In this document: positions 18,426 through 26,302 of the stretch, piece after piece
Position numbering within the stretch: position 1 is the stretch's first letter
Layout: every line of letters starts with the position of its first letter
DNA from: JACCZR01 sp963844805
Lineage (GTDB): Bacteria > Actinomycetota > Thermoleophilia > Solirubrobacterales > Thermoleophilaceae
DNA: 64,000 nt
Reading direction: 5' to 3'
Assembly (NCBI GenBank): GCA_963844805.1
Contig: CAWJPU010000008.1
Span: 62,001-126,000 of the forward strand
Notes under the pieces: model-generated
Told to the model about the DNA's origin: nothing
The model's input: only the letters and a program-made list of their open reading frames with translations
Database searches by the model: none
Position numbers and translations under genes: made by a program

Positions 18426-18575
18426 TCAGGCCGCCTCTCCGCCGCCCTCGCCGGGCGCCTCGCCCTGGGCGGGCGCGTCATCGGTGTTCTCTTCGTTCTC
18501 GAGGTCGTCGGGGACGTACAGCTTCGCGTCCGTGTTCCCCTGCTCGGCCAGCTTGCGGTCCTCTTCTTGTTCCAT
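18426..18575 (-). CDS. Small acidic hypothetical protein
   Basis: 49 residues from ATG 18575: EQEEDRKLAEQGNTDAKLYV then a strongly acidic stretch and a Gly/Glu/Ala-rich end. No cysteine or membrane segment. The stop TGA lies 2 bases before the DUF892 start, indicating an operon. The opposite charge to the basic tail of DUF892 invites the idea that the two interact, which is speculation. Confidence 0.6.
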   Translation of the reverse strand: MEQEEDRKLAEQGNTDAKLYVPDDLENEENTDDAPAQGEAPGEGGGEAA

Positions 18576-18629
18576 GCCCCTTCGCTTTCCGGACAGGCGG
18601 GGCGGCAAACGCCCTAGGGTGCGCGTCGC

Positions 18630-19886
18630 GTGCGCGGTCCCGACCGACAGCAGGCGGTCTACCTAGCCGGGGTCGGCGGCCGGCGACCGAAGCTGCCCAC
18701 CGACGCCAACGCGCTCGAGGAGCGTGCTCGCGACGCGATCTCGCCGGAGGCGTTCGCCTACATCGCCGGCGGGGCCGGCAGCGGGCGCACCGTGGCGGCC
18801 AACCGCTCGGACTTCGACCGCTGGCGGATCGTCCCCCGAATGCTGCGCGACGTCGAGGAGCGCGACACGAGCGTGGAGCTGTTCGGCCGCCGGCTGAGCT
18901 CGCCGTTCCTTCTCTCCCCCATCGGGGTGCTGGAGATGGTGCACCGGCGCGCCGACCTCGCCGTGGCCGCGGCCGCCCGGGAAGCCGGCGTGCCGATGAC
19001 CTTCTCCAACCAGGCCTCCCGCCCGATGGAGGACTGCGCCCGCGAGCTGGGCGACGGAATGCGCATGTTCCAGCTCTACTGGAGCACCTCGAACGATCTG
19101 GTCGAGAGCCTCGTGAGTCGCGCGGAAGCCTGCGGCTGCGCCGCGATCGTGGTCACGCTGGACACGACGATCCTGGGCTGGCGCACCCACGATCTGGACC
19201 TCGGCTACCTGCCCTTCCTGCGCGGCAAGGGGATCGCGCAGTACACCAGCGACCCGGTCTTCACCCGGCTGCTGGACGAGGACGACGCGGCCCCCTCCCC
19301 CCAGCCTCGCCCGAGCCTCGGAGCGCTGAGGACGCTCTTCCAGCTCGTGCGCGCCTACCCCGACCGCTTCGACCGCGCGTTGCTCTCCGGCCGCGCCCGC
19401 GCTGCCGTGCAGACCTTCATCCGCATCTACTCGCGCCCGTCGCTGACCTGGGAGGACCTGCCCTTCCTGCGCGAGCGGACGAAGCTCCCGATCGTCCTCA
19501 AGGGCATCCTCCACCCCGATGACGCCCGCCGCGCGGTGGACGAGGGCATGGACGGCGTATGGGTCTCCAACCACGGCGGACGACAGGTGGACGGGGCCAC
19601 CTCGACGATCGCCGCCCTCCCGGGGATCGCCGACGCGGTGGGCGGGCGGGTCCCGATCGTGGTGGACAGCGGGGTGCGCACCGGCGCGGACGCCTTCAAG
19701 GCGCTTGCGTTGGGAGCCACGGCGGTGGGTATAGGGCGTCCTCATTGCTACGCACTCGCCATCGCGGGCGAGCGCGGGGTCCGCGAGTTGCTGCACAACT
19801 TCCAGGCCGACTTCGACCTGACCATGGGCCTCGCGGGCTGCCGCTCCGTAGGCGAGATCGGACCCGAGATGCTGGAGGCTTCTTGA
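18630..19886 (+). CDS. FMN-dependent alpha-hydroxy-acid oxidase, lactate 2-monooxygenase-like
   Basis: 418 residues from a GTG at 18630. The N-terminal RQQAVYLAGVGGRRPKLPTD is typical of the lactate 2-monooxygenase group, which oxidises and decarboxylates L-lactate to acetate. FMN and active-site blocks: FLLSPIGVLEM, MFQLYWSTSNDL, IVLKGILHPDDARRAVDEG (Lys on the FMN), VSNHGGRQVDGA (catalytic His and substrate Arg), VVDSGVRTGADAFKAL. Other 2-hydroxy acids are possible substrates. The stop overlaps the next start (TTGA), so it is coupled to the F420-type oxidoreductase. Confidence 0.9.
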   Translation: MRGPDRQQAVYLAGVGGRRPKLPTDANALEERARDAISPEAFAYIAGGAGSGRTVAANRSDFDRWRIVPRMLRDVEERDTSVELFGRRLSSPFLLSPIGVLEMVHRRADLAVAAAAREAGVPMTFSNQASRPMEDCARELGDGMRMFQLYWSTSNDLVESLVSRAEACGCAAIVVTLDTTILGWRTHDLDLGYLPFLRGKGIAQYTSDPVFTRLLDEDDAAPSPQPRPSLGALRTLFQLVRAYPDRFDRALLSGRARAAVQTFIRIYSRPSLTWEDLPFLRERTKLPIVLKGILHPDDARRAVDEGMDGVWVSNHGGRQVDGATSTIAALPGIADAVGGRVPIVVDSGVRTGADAFKALALGATAVGIGRPHCYALAIAGERGVRELLHNFQADFDLTMGLAGCRSVGEIGPEMLEAS

Positions 19887-20866
19887 CCACCCGCTACTGG
19901 ACCCAGCTGGCCACCGAGCAGTTCCCGCCCGCGGACCTCGTGCGCCAGGCCGTGGAGACGGAGCGCTGGGGCTTCGACGGCACCTGCGTGTCGGATCATT
20001 TCCAGCCCTGGTGGGAGCCGGGCGAGAGCCCCCACGCCTGGACCGTCCTCGGCGCCATCGGCCAGGCCACGGAGTCGGTGCCGCTGGGGACCGGCGTCAC
20101 CGCCCCGGTGCACCGCTACCACCCCGCCGTGGTGGCGCAGGCCTTCGCCACGCTGGAGTCGATGTTCCCGGGCCGGGCCTTCCTCGGGATCGGCTCCGGC
20201 GAGGCGCTCAACGAGAGCCCGTGCGGGATGGATTGGCCGCCGGTGCGCGAGCAGGTCGACCGGATGGAGGAGGCGCTGGAGATCATCAGCCGCCTCTTCG
20301 ACGGCGAGCGCCTCGACCACGACGGCACCTACTTCAGGACCAAGCGCGCGCTGCTGCACACCCGCCGCCAGCGCCGCCCGCCGATCTATGTATCCGCCTT
20401 CGGCCCGCGCGTCGCGAAGATCGCCGCGCGGTGGGGCGACGGCCTGTGGACGCTCGGCGACCCCGAGCAGGTCAGCGACCTGATCGACGTCTACAAGGGC
20501 GCCTGCGACGACCAGGGCAAGGAGCCCGGCGAGATCATCCTGCAGGCCGGCTTCTCCTGGGCCGGGGACGACGACACCGCGCTGGCGGGAGCCACCGTGT
20601 GGAAGGCGACCATGCCGGCGGAGAACTTCCGCGAGGACATCTTCGACCCCGTCGAGATGCAGCGGAAGGCGCAGGCCGAGATCTCCGACGAGGAGTTCAA
20701 GCAGGGCTACATCGTGTCGTCGGACCCCGCGGTGCACGTCGAGCGCGTGCGCGAGATAGAGAAGCTCGGAGCGACCATCGTCTGTCTCCAGAACGGCTCG
20801 GGGGCCGACCCTCACGGCGCATTGAGGGTGTACGGCGAGGAGGTCCTGCCGCGGCTACGCGGCTAG
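19883..20866 (+). CDS. LLM-class F420-dependent oxidoreductase (FGD-like)
   Basis: Bacterial-luciferase-like TIM barrel, 327 residues from a TTG at 19883 that overlaps the previous stop. The FGD-type marks are CVSDHFQPWW (His in SDHFQPW is the proposed base), LGTGVTAPVHRYHPAVVAQ, FLGIGSGEALNE and the flavin-like cofactor-binding APVHR strand. This supports use of coenzyme F420. The substrate may be glucose-6-phosphate or another alcohol; the specificity residues cannot be judged by eye. The end overlaps the convergent DUF72 gene by 12 bases. Confidence 0.88.
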   Translation: MTTRYWTQLATEQFPPADLVRQAVETERWGFDGTCVSDHFQPWWEPGESPHAWTVLGAIGQATESVPLGTGVTAPVHRYHPAVVAQAFATLESMFPGRAFLGIGSGEALNESPCGMDWPPVREQVDRMEEALEIISRLFDGERLDHDGTYFRTKRALLHTRRQRRPPIYVSAFGPRVAKIAARWGDGLWTLGDPEQVSDLIDVYKGACDDQGKEPGEIILQAGFSWAGDDDTALAGATVWKATMPAENFREDIFDPVEMQRKAQAEISDEEFKQGYIVSSDPAVHVERVREIEKLGATIVCLQNGSGADPHGALRVYGEEVLPRLRG

Positions 20867-21586
20867 CCGCCTGCGCAGCTCCAGCGCGTTGCGGACGGCA
20901 AAGCCCTCCCAGTCGTTGTTGAAGTAGACGAAGACCTCGGCCCGCCGGCGCCACTGGGCGATGCGGCGGGCCCAGGTGGCGATCTCCGCGCTCGAGTAGT
21001 TGCCGCGCCGCCCGCGCGCGCCGTGATGGAGCCGCACCAGGGTCCAGTCGGTGGTCAGCTCGTGCTCCACGTGCGGCCGCGACGGGTGGTCCCCGATCGC
21101 AAGCGCGACGCCGTGCTCGCGCAGCAGCGCGTACACGTCGGGCACGTACCAGCTCGGGTGGCGAAGCTCGAAGCAGTGGCGCCCGGGCGGCAGCCCCTTC
21201 AGCGCGTGCGCCAAGCGCTCGTCGTCGCGCTTGAAGGTGTCCGCGAGCTGCCACACCACCGGCCCGAGCTTGCCGGCGTCGATGAGCGGCTCGATCGACT
21301 CGTAGAACCGGCTCACCCCGCGGTCCATGTCGGTCAGCCGCTTCATGTGGGTCAGGTAGCGACTGGCCTTGACGGCGAACACGAAGTCGTCCGGCGTCTG
21401 CTCCGCCCACCGGGCCGCGGCGTCGCGCTTGGCCAGCCGGTAGAAGGTCGAGTTGACCTCGACGGTCTCGAAGCACTCGGCGTAGCGCTCCAGCCAGCGC
21501 GAGGCCGGGAGCTTCTCCGGGTACAGCCGCCCGCGCCAGTCGCGGTAGTTCCAGCCCGAGCAGCCGACGTGCGCCGGCCGGGCCAA
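20855..21586 (-). CDS. DUF72 domain-containing protein
   Basis: 243 residues from a TTG at 21586, one base after the stop of the cupin gene; the frame extends upstream without family character. Family blocks: HVGCSGWNYRDWRGRLYPE at the start, TVEVNSTFYRLA, FAVKASRYLTHMKRL, and near the end VFVYFNNDWEGFAVRNALEL. DUF72 (YecE-like) is a TIM-barrel fold of unknown activity, predicted to be an enzyme. Co-transcribed with the cupin gene. Confidence 0.88.
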   Translation of the reverse strand: MARPAHVGCSGWNYRDWRGRLYPEKLPASRWLERYAECFETVEVNSTFYRLAKRDAAARWAEQTPDDFVFAVKASRYLTHMKRLTDMDRGVSRFYESIEPLIDAGKLGPVVWQLADTFKRDDERLAHALKGLPPGRHCFELRHPSWYVPDVYALLREHGVALAIGDHPSRPHVEHELTTDWTLVRLHHGARGRRGNYSSAEIATWARRIAQWRRRAEVFVYFNNDWEGFAVRNALELRRRLAA

Positions 21587-21587
21587 G

Positions 21588-21983
21588 CTAGCGGGGGCTC
21601 TCCTCGCCCTCCGGCAGCCGGCCGTCGCGGCCGACGTAGCCGTCCTTGCCACCCGTGATCAGCAGCAGCACGGGCTCGTCGGTCGGGTTGCGCAGACGGC
21701 GCACGGTGGAGGCGTCGACGCGGGCGAGGCCCCCGGGGCCGAGCTCCTGCGTGGTCCCGTCGCCGAAGTCGATCTCCACCCGCCCGCGGTGGACGAAGTA
21801 GAGCTCCTCCTGCTCGTCGTGGAAGTGTCGCCCGGCCTCGAAGCGAGGCGGGAGCTCCAGCCCGTTCACGCCGAACGCGGTCACTCCCAGCTCCTTGCGC
21901 ACCTTCCGGAAGCCCGGCCCGCCGTCGCCCAGATCCTCGATGCTCGCGACCGCCCAGCCGTCGCCCTGAATGACCTCGCCCAT
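21588..21983 (-). CDS. Cupin domain protein
   Basis: 131 residues, single small beta-barrel. Cupin motif 1 is HFHDEQEELYFVHRG (His, His-free second position, Glu, then His) near residue 70, and motif 2 is ARVDASTVRRLRNPTDEPV, in which the usual metal-binding His is Ser/Thr. So the site may be incomplete. It follows the ABC-2 permease by 21 bases on the same strand and leads straight into DUF72. Ligand unknown. Confidence 0.83.
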   Translation of the reverse strand: MGEVIQGDGWAVASIEDLGDGGPGFRKVRKELGVTAFGVNGLELPPRFEAGRHFHDEQEELYFVHRGRVEIDFGDGTTQELGPGGLARVDASTVRRLRNPTDEPVLLLITGGKDGYVGRDGRLPEGEESPR

Positions 21984-22004
21984 CGGCGAGAAGATACCTC
22001 CCTG

Positions 22005-22784
22005 CTAACCCCCGGCGGCCTCCGCCGCGCGCAGCCCGCGCAGTGCCCAGGCCAGGAACACCGCGCCGAGGGCCAGCGCCGCCAGGAACGCGGCCCCGGT
22101 ATGGAACGGGTCCCCGGACACCAGCCCGCGCAGCGACTCCACGATCAGCGTGAACGGGTTGAACGTGGCCACGGCGTGGACCCAGCCCTCGAGCAGGTCG
22201 AGCGGGACGTACACCGGCGCCAGGAACAGGGCGAGGAAGACGGGCACCTGCATCAGCGGAGCCGCCTGGATGGAGCGGAAGCGAAACGCGATCCCCGCCG
22301 CCCACATCAGCGCGGCCACGTTCACGAGCAGGCCGAGCAGCGACATCCCCACCAGCTGGGGCACACCGCCGTCGACCTCCATGCCGGCCACCAGCGCGAT
22401 GCCGAACAGGATCACCTGGATGAACAGCGCGCGCACGAGCGCCGACAGCGCGTAGCCCGACAGCAGCGCGCTGCGGCGGGGGGCCGCGAGCATCATCCGC
22501 CGCCCGAAGCCCGACTCGAAGTCGCGCGCCATGCCGAACCCGGTGAACACGCCGCCGAAGGCCGAGGCCTGCATGAGCACGAACGAGAACTGGAACGCGG
22601 TGTAGCCCGAGCGGAAGTCGAAGTTCGGGAGGTCCTCCACGCGCGACAGGCCGCCCGCGAAGGCCACGAAGAAGAACAGCGGGAACATGATCGACGGGAC
22701 CAGCAGCGCCGGGTTGCCGAAGAAGTTGTGCAGGTTGCGCCAGGCGACGGCCAGCGCGACGGAGCGGTAGCGGGGAAGGCTCAT
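22005..22784 (-). CDS. ABC-2 type transporter permease (second permease of DrrB type)
   Basis: Integral membrane exporter subunit, 259 residues, six hydrophobic segments. From the ATG at 22784: SVALAVAWRNLHNFFGNPAL is the amphipathic N-terminal helix typical of DrrB-like permeases, then the central FGMARDFESGFGRRMMLA cytoplasmic loop and the LEGWVHAVATFNPFT near the end. The start overlaps the stop of the first permease gene (ATGA). As written, a single-base error upstream makes the two permeases appear as one 518-residue chain; the repeated architecture shows there are two genes. Confidence 0.85.
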   Translation of the reverse strand: MSLPRYRSVALAVAWRNLHNFFGNPALLVPSIMFPLFFFVAFAGGLSRVEDLPNFDFRSGYTAFQFSFVLMQASAFGGVFTGFGMARDFESGFGRRMMLAAPRRSALLSGYALSALVRALFIQVILFGIALVAGMEVDGGVPQLVGMSLLGLLVNVAALMWAAGIAFRFRSIQAAPLMQVPVFLALFLAPVYVPLDLLEGWVHAVATFNPFTLIVESLRGLVSGDPFHTGAAFLAALALGAVFLAWALRGLRAAEAAGG

Positions 22785-23561
22785 GTGCGCGTCAGCCTCG
22801 AGCGCAAGGTGGCGCTCGCCGCGGCCAGGAAGGCCAGCCCGATGGCGATCGGAGAAGCCGAAGCCCAGCGCGAGCGCCTCGGGGTCGAAGCCGACGATGA
22901 ACAGCGACCGCACGCCCTCGATCAGGTACGAGACCGGGTTGTAGGTGGCCACGGTCTGGAACCAGTCCTGCTCGATCAGGTTGCGAGGCAGGTTCATCGA
23001 GGACAGGAACAGGAACACGAACAGCAGCGGGAACAGGCCCTGCACCGCCTCGCCGGTGCCCAGCCGCAGCGCGGCGAAGATGCCGATGCAGCCGAAGGCG
23101 AACGAGATGCACAGCGCCAGCGCCAGCAGCACCGGCACGCCGGCCAGCCCGGCCTCGAAGTGGGCGCCCGCGGCGAGCCCCACCACCAGATAGATCACTC
23201 CCTGGAAGACCCCCAGCGCCAGCACACCGGCCAGCTGCCCGCTGACCAGGCTCACCCCGCTCATCGGGGTCAGGGCCAGCCGGTCGAGGAAGCCCGTCTC
23301 GATGTCGCGCGCCAGGTCGCTGCCGCCGTTGGAGACGGCGAAGATGCCCGACTGGATGAACGGGATCGCCAGGGCGAAGGTGAGGAACGAGTCGGTCGGG
23401 AAGCCCGGGATCTCGGTGACCTTGCCCAGCCCGGCGGCGTTGATCGCCACCAGGATCAGCGGAAAGAGCAGCGAGGGCACGATCTGCGCCGGCTGGCGCA
23501 GCGTGCGGAACACCGAGCGGCGCGCCAGCGCGCCGACCTGAACGGCGAGGGCCGCGCTCAC
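22781..23561 (-). CDS. ABC-2 type transporter permease (first permease of DrrB type, frame break near the end)
   Basis: About 260 residues from ATG 23561, overlapping the ATPase stop. Segments: LARRSVFRTLRQPAQIVPSL at the N-terminus, DLARDIETGFLDRLALTPM loop, LIEQDWFQTVATYNPVSYL. Near 22852 the frame slips; one base restores IAIGLAFLAAASATL and a TGA at 22783 overlapping the next ATG. The paired permeases form a heterodimer around one ATPase, a usual arrangement for drug or lipid exporters. Substrate unknown. Confidence 0.83.
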
Positions 23562-24544
23562 GCCGGCTGCGGGGCGGGCTCGGCGGCCTCGCCCTCGCCC
23601 TCCAGCGACCGGCCGGTCTTCGCCAGGAAGACGTCGTCGAGGGAGGGCGCGTGCAGCTGCAGGTGCTCGACCGCCACGCCCTCGGAGTCGAGCGCCCGCA
23701 CCACGTCGGCCAGGTTGCTCTCGCCGCCCGCCAGGCGCACCGCCACCCCCTCGGGGGTGCTCTGCGGGCAGTCGCCGTCGTCGCCGAAGCGGGCGAGCAC
23801 GCCGGCCAGCCGGGCGCGGTCGCCCGGGTCGGCGGCCACCGCCTCGACGCTGGGCTCGCCGATCTCGGCCTTCAGCGCTGCCGGCGTTCCCTCGGCCACG
23901 ATCCGGCCGCCGTCGATGATCCCCACGCGGTCGGCCAGGCGGTCGGCCTCCTCGAGGTACTGGGTGGTCAGGAAGACGGTCACGCCCTCACCCGAGGCCA
24001 GCCCCTCCACCTCGTCCCACAGCGCGCTGCGGCTCTGGGGGTCCAGGCCGGTGGTGGGCTCGTCGAGGAACAGGATGCGCGGGCTGTGCACCAGCGCGAG
24101 CGCCAGGTCCAGGCGCCGCTTCATGCCGCCCGAGTAGCCGCCCACCTTGCGGTCGGCGGCGTCGGCCAGCCCCACCCGCTCGATCAGCTCGTCGCCGCGG
24201 GCGCGGCGCTGGTCGCGCGGGAGCCCCTGGAGGGCGGTCTGGAGGCGCATGTGCTCGCGGCCGGTGAGGAAGGGGTCCAGCGCCGCCTCCTGGAGGGCGG
24301 CCCCGATGTGCTCGCGCACCTCGGCCCCCTGGCTCGACACGTCGTAGCCCGCCACCAGCGCCCGGCCCTCGGTGGGCGGGATGAGCGTGGTGAGCACGTG
24401 GACGGTGGTGGACTTGCCCGCCCCGTTGGGGCCGAGGAAGCCGTAGATCTCGCCTTCCTCCACGCGCAGGTCGATCCCGTCGACCGCGCGCGGGCCCTTC
24501 TTGAAGACCTTGACCAGGTCGTTGACCTCTATCGCTGCCGGCAT
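23558..24544 (-). CDS. DrrA-family ABC exporter ATP-binding protein
   Basis: 328 residues from ATG 24544 (frame open 36 bases further). Walker A FLGPNGAGKSTTVH near residue 45, Q-loop LQEAALDPFLTGREH, signature GGYSGGMKRRLDLALAL near 145, Walker B ILFLDEPTTGLDP, and a DrrA-type C-terminal extension ending in the LHAPSLDDVFLAKTGRSLE block. Daunorubicin-resistance-like exporters handle drugs, lipids or other hydrophobic compounds. It heads an operon ATPase-permease-permease and is divergent from a MarR regulator, which probably controls it. Confidence 0.92.
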   Translation of the reverse strand: MPAAIEVNDLVKVFKKGPRAVDGIDLRVEEGEIYGFLGPNGAGKSTTVHVLTTLIPPTEGRALVAGYDVSSQGAEVREHIGAALQEAALDPFLTGREHMRLQTALQGLPRDQRRARGDELIERVGLADAADRKVGGYSGGMKRRLDLALALVHSPRILFLDEPTTGLDPQSRSALWDEVEGLASGEGVTVFLTTQYLEEADRLADRVGIIDGGRIVAEGTPAALKAEIGEPSVEAVAADPGDRARLAGVLARFGDDGDCPQSTPEGVAVRLAGGESNLADVVRALDSEGVAVEHLQLHAPSLDDVFLAKTGRSLEGEGEAAEPAPQPA

Positions 24545-24558
24545 GGCCCGCCACCGTA

Positions 24559-24578
24559 GCAAACTGCTTGAGGTTTGC
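24559..24578. promoter_or_regulatory. Candidate MarR operator in the divergent exporter promoter
   Basis: Perfect inverted repeat GCAAAC-N8-GTTTGC in the 65-base gap between the exporter ATPase gene and marR. The gap is notably AT-richer than its surroundings. Size and placement match MarR-family operators; binding is inferred. Confidence 0.45.
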
Positions 24579-24609
24579 AACTATCGATGTTTACGGATAT
24601 CATTGGCGC

Positions 24610-25051
24610 ATGAGCACCGTAGCCGGGCGCACGAGCCCAGCACCTGCCCGCGAGGCCTGGGGGCTCGTGCTGGAGCTGTTCTTCAGCCACCACCGGCCGC
24701 GGGTGTGGGGCGTCGCCGCCGAGTTCGACCTGGCGCCGATGCAGATGCTGGCGCTGAAGAACCTGGAGCCGGGTAGCGAGCTGCCCACCAGCTCCCTCGC
24801 CCAGCTACTGCACTGCGATGCCTCGAACGTCACGGGCATCGTCGACCGCCTGGAGAGCCGCGGGCTGATCGAGCGCCGCCCCTCGCGCCGAGGACCGGCG
24901 CGTGAAGATGCTCGCCCTGACCGGCGAGGGCGAGCGCATGCGTGAGCAGATCGCCGCCCGCATGAACGAGCCCCCTCCCCCCATCGCCGCCCTGTCCGAG
25001 GACGACCAGCGCACGCTGCGCGACCTGCTGGCGCGCGCGCTGGAGCGCTAG
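24610..25051 (+). CDS. MarR family transcriptional regulator (one-base frame break)
   Basis: Winged-helix regulator, about 146 residues after correction. From ATG 24610: FDLAPMQMLALKNLEPG, then the recognition helix region SLAQLLHCDASNVTGIVDRL and wing LESRGLIERRPS. Near 24887 one extra base must be removed to reach AEDRRVKMLALTGEGERMRE, the conserved wing and dimerisation helix, and the TAG at 25051. Divergent from and probably repressing the DrrAB-like exporter. Its 3' end overlaps the convergent HAD gene by four bases. Confidence 0.85.
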
Positions 25052-25644
25052 GCCCCCGCCACCGCCGCGGCCGTCGCCGCCAGGTCGGCGCCCTGCCAGT
25101 CCACTTCCACGCCCGGCATCAGCACCTTCTCCTTGCGGGCCACCCACGCGGTGCGCATCCCGGCCCGCGACGCGCCCAGCACGTCCCACCAGTGCGCGGC
25201 CACCATCACCACCTCGCTCGCGGGCCCGCCGGTGGCCTCGACGCCGGCCGCGTAGACGCGCGGGTCGGGCTTGAACACGCGAACCGCGTCCGACCCCACC
25301 ACGAGCTCCACCTGCAGGCCGGCCGAGGCGAGCGCCGCGGAGGCGGCCGACCGGGCGCTGTTGCTGAGCACGCCCACGCGCACGCCCGCGGCCCGCAGCG
25401 TGTCGAGCGCCCCGGCGGAGTCGGGATAGGCAGGCATGGCGGCGAAGCGCTCGAGAGCGCCGTCTACGTCCTCGACGCCGTCGCGCTCCAGCACGGCCCG
25501 CAGCAGCTCGGGCAGCGGTCGGTAGCCGCCGCTCAGGCTCTCCACCATCGAGAACTGCACGGCGGCGGCGAGGGCGTCCGCGCCTACCGCCGCCGGGTCC
25601 AGCAGCGTGCCGTTGAGGTCGAAGAGGGCCCAGCGCGGGGGCAC
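25048..25644 (-). CDS. HAD hydrolase, haloacid dehalogenase type II-like
   Basis: 198 residues. Motif I FDLNGTLLDP (nucleophile Asp at about residue 9, with an Asn where most HADs have a second Asp, as in L-2-haloacid dehalogenases), motif II VGVLSNSARS, motif III Lys in VFKPDPRVYAAG, motif IV VMVAAHWWDVLGASRAGM. This pattern, including HxWD, is that of 2-haloacid dehalogenases. Natural substrate not determined. Convergent with marR, overlapping by four bases. Confidence 0.87.
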   Translation of the reverse strand: MPPRWALFDLNGTLLDPAAVGADALAAAVQFSMVESLSGGYRPLPELLRAVLERDGVEDVDGALERFAAMPAYPDSAGALDTLRAAGVRVGVLSNSARSAASAALASAGLQVELVVGSDAVRVFKPDPRVYAAGVEATGGPASEVVMVAAHWWDVLGASRAGMRTAWVARKEKVLMPGVEVDWQGADLAATAAAVAGA

Positions 25645-25685
25645 GAGCTTGCATGTGCCCGTGCCCCCGGGGCTGGAAAACCGGC

Positions 25686-26210
25686 CTAGGCGGCCTGCGG
25701 GTGCGCGGAGCCTCCGCGGCGCCCGAGCGCCCGGCCACCGGCGACGGCGCTGATCCCGCCGGCCACGCCCACGGCGAGTGCGCCGAGAGCCCAGCCGAAG
25801 CCGGTCAGGTCGAGGTTCAGCGCGGCGTCGAGCGACGCGTCGCCCGGGCCGATCGCGGTCAGCGCGAACAGCGCGGCGATCAGCGTGAGGTTGAACTCCA
25901 CTCCGCCGTCCTGGTTGAAGAACCCGTTGGCCAGATGCACGGTGGCGATGGCGGTGACCATCACCGCGATCAGGGCGGCCGCCGCGATCGGCGTGACCAG
26001 CCCGAGCGCGATCAGCAGGCCGCCGGCGAACTCGAGCAGGCCCGCGGCGACGCCGTGGAAGCGCGCGGGCTCGAGCCCGAGCGACCCCATGAAGCCGGTC
26101 ACGCCCTCGACCCCCGGCCCGTCGAACGCGCCGAACAGCTTCTGGGCGCCGTGCGCGGCGAACAGGAGGCCGACGAACACGTGGAGTACCAGCAGTCCTT
26201 CGGTCATCAC
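25686..26210 (-). CDS. DoxX family membrane protein
   Basis: 174 residues, four to five hydrophobic segments: LLVLHVFVGLLFAAHGAQKLFG at the start, the family signature GAQKLFGAFDGPGVEG, FAGGLLIALGLVTPIAAAAL, and HLANGFFNQDGGVEFNLTLI. DoxX-like proteins take part in redox and thiol stress handling in actinobacteria. A C-terminal basic GRRGG tail follows. Two palindromes lie just upstream of its ATG (listed), pointing to a dedicated repressor not encoded here. Confidence 0.9.
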   Translation of the reverse strand: MMTEGLLVLHVFVGLLFAAHGAQKLFGAFDGPGVEGVTGFMGSLGLEPARFHGVAAGLLEFAGGLLIALGLVTPIAAAALIAVMVTAIATVHLANGFFNQDGGVEFNLTLIAALFALTAIGPGDASLDAALNLDLTGFGWALGALAVGVAGGISAVAGGRALGRRGGSAHPQAA

Positions 26211-26236
26211 AACTCCTTGGTCTCGAAAGCTTGGGA

Positions 26237-26255
26237 CTTACTTACGTAAGGTAAG
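26237..26255. promoter_or_regulatory. Palindromic operator candidate upstream of doxX
   Basis: CTTACTTACGTAAGGTAAG: an exact TTACGTAA core with outer CTTAC/GTAAG arms offset by one base. It lies 27 bases upstream of the DoxX start. Operators of this look occur before DoxX genes controlled by HxlR/MarR-like repressors; identification of the regulator is inference. Confidence 0.45.
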
Positions 26256-26262
26256 CATACCC

Positions 26263-26276
26263 GTTGCGTGCGCAAC
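26263..26276. promoter_or_regulatory. Second palindrome in the doxX / antiporter divergent region
   Basis: GTTGCG-TG-CGCAAC, a perfect 6+2+6 inverted repeat located 27 bases before the antiporter GTG. It may be an operator or a short hairpin in the antiporter leader. Confidence 0.35.
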
Positions 26277-26302
26277 CAAACCCACCGGCGGTAGCTTCGG
26301 CT

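Noticed and set aside
22005..23561. A single 518-residue fused ABC permease
   Set aside because: The fusion arises from one base near 22852; correction gives two standard permeases with an ATGA overlap.
21789..24137. A 782-codon open frame on the plus strand antisense to the ABC exporter genes
   Set aside because: Long antisense frames are expected in DNA this GC-rich. The product is a run of His/Arg/Glu-rich low complexity with no fold, while the opposite strand codes clear permeases and an ATPase.
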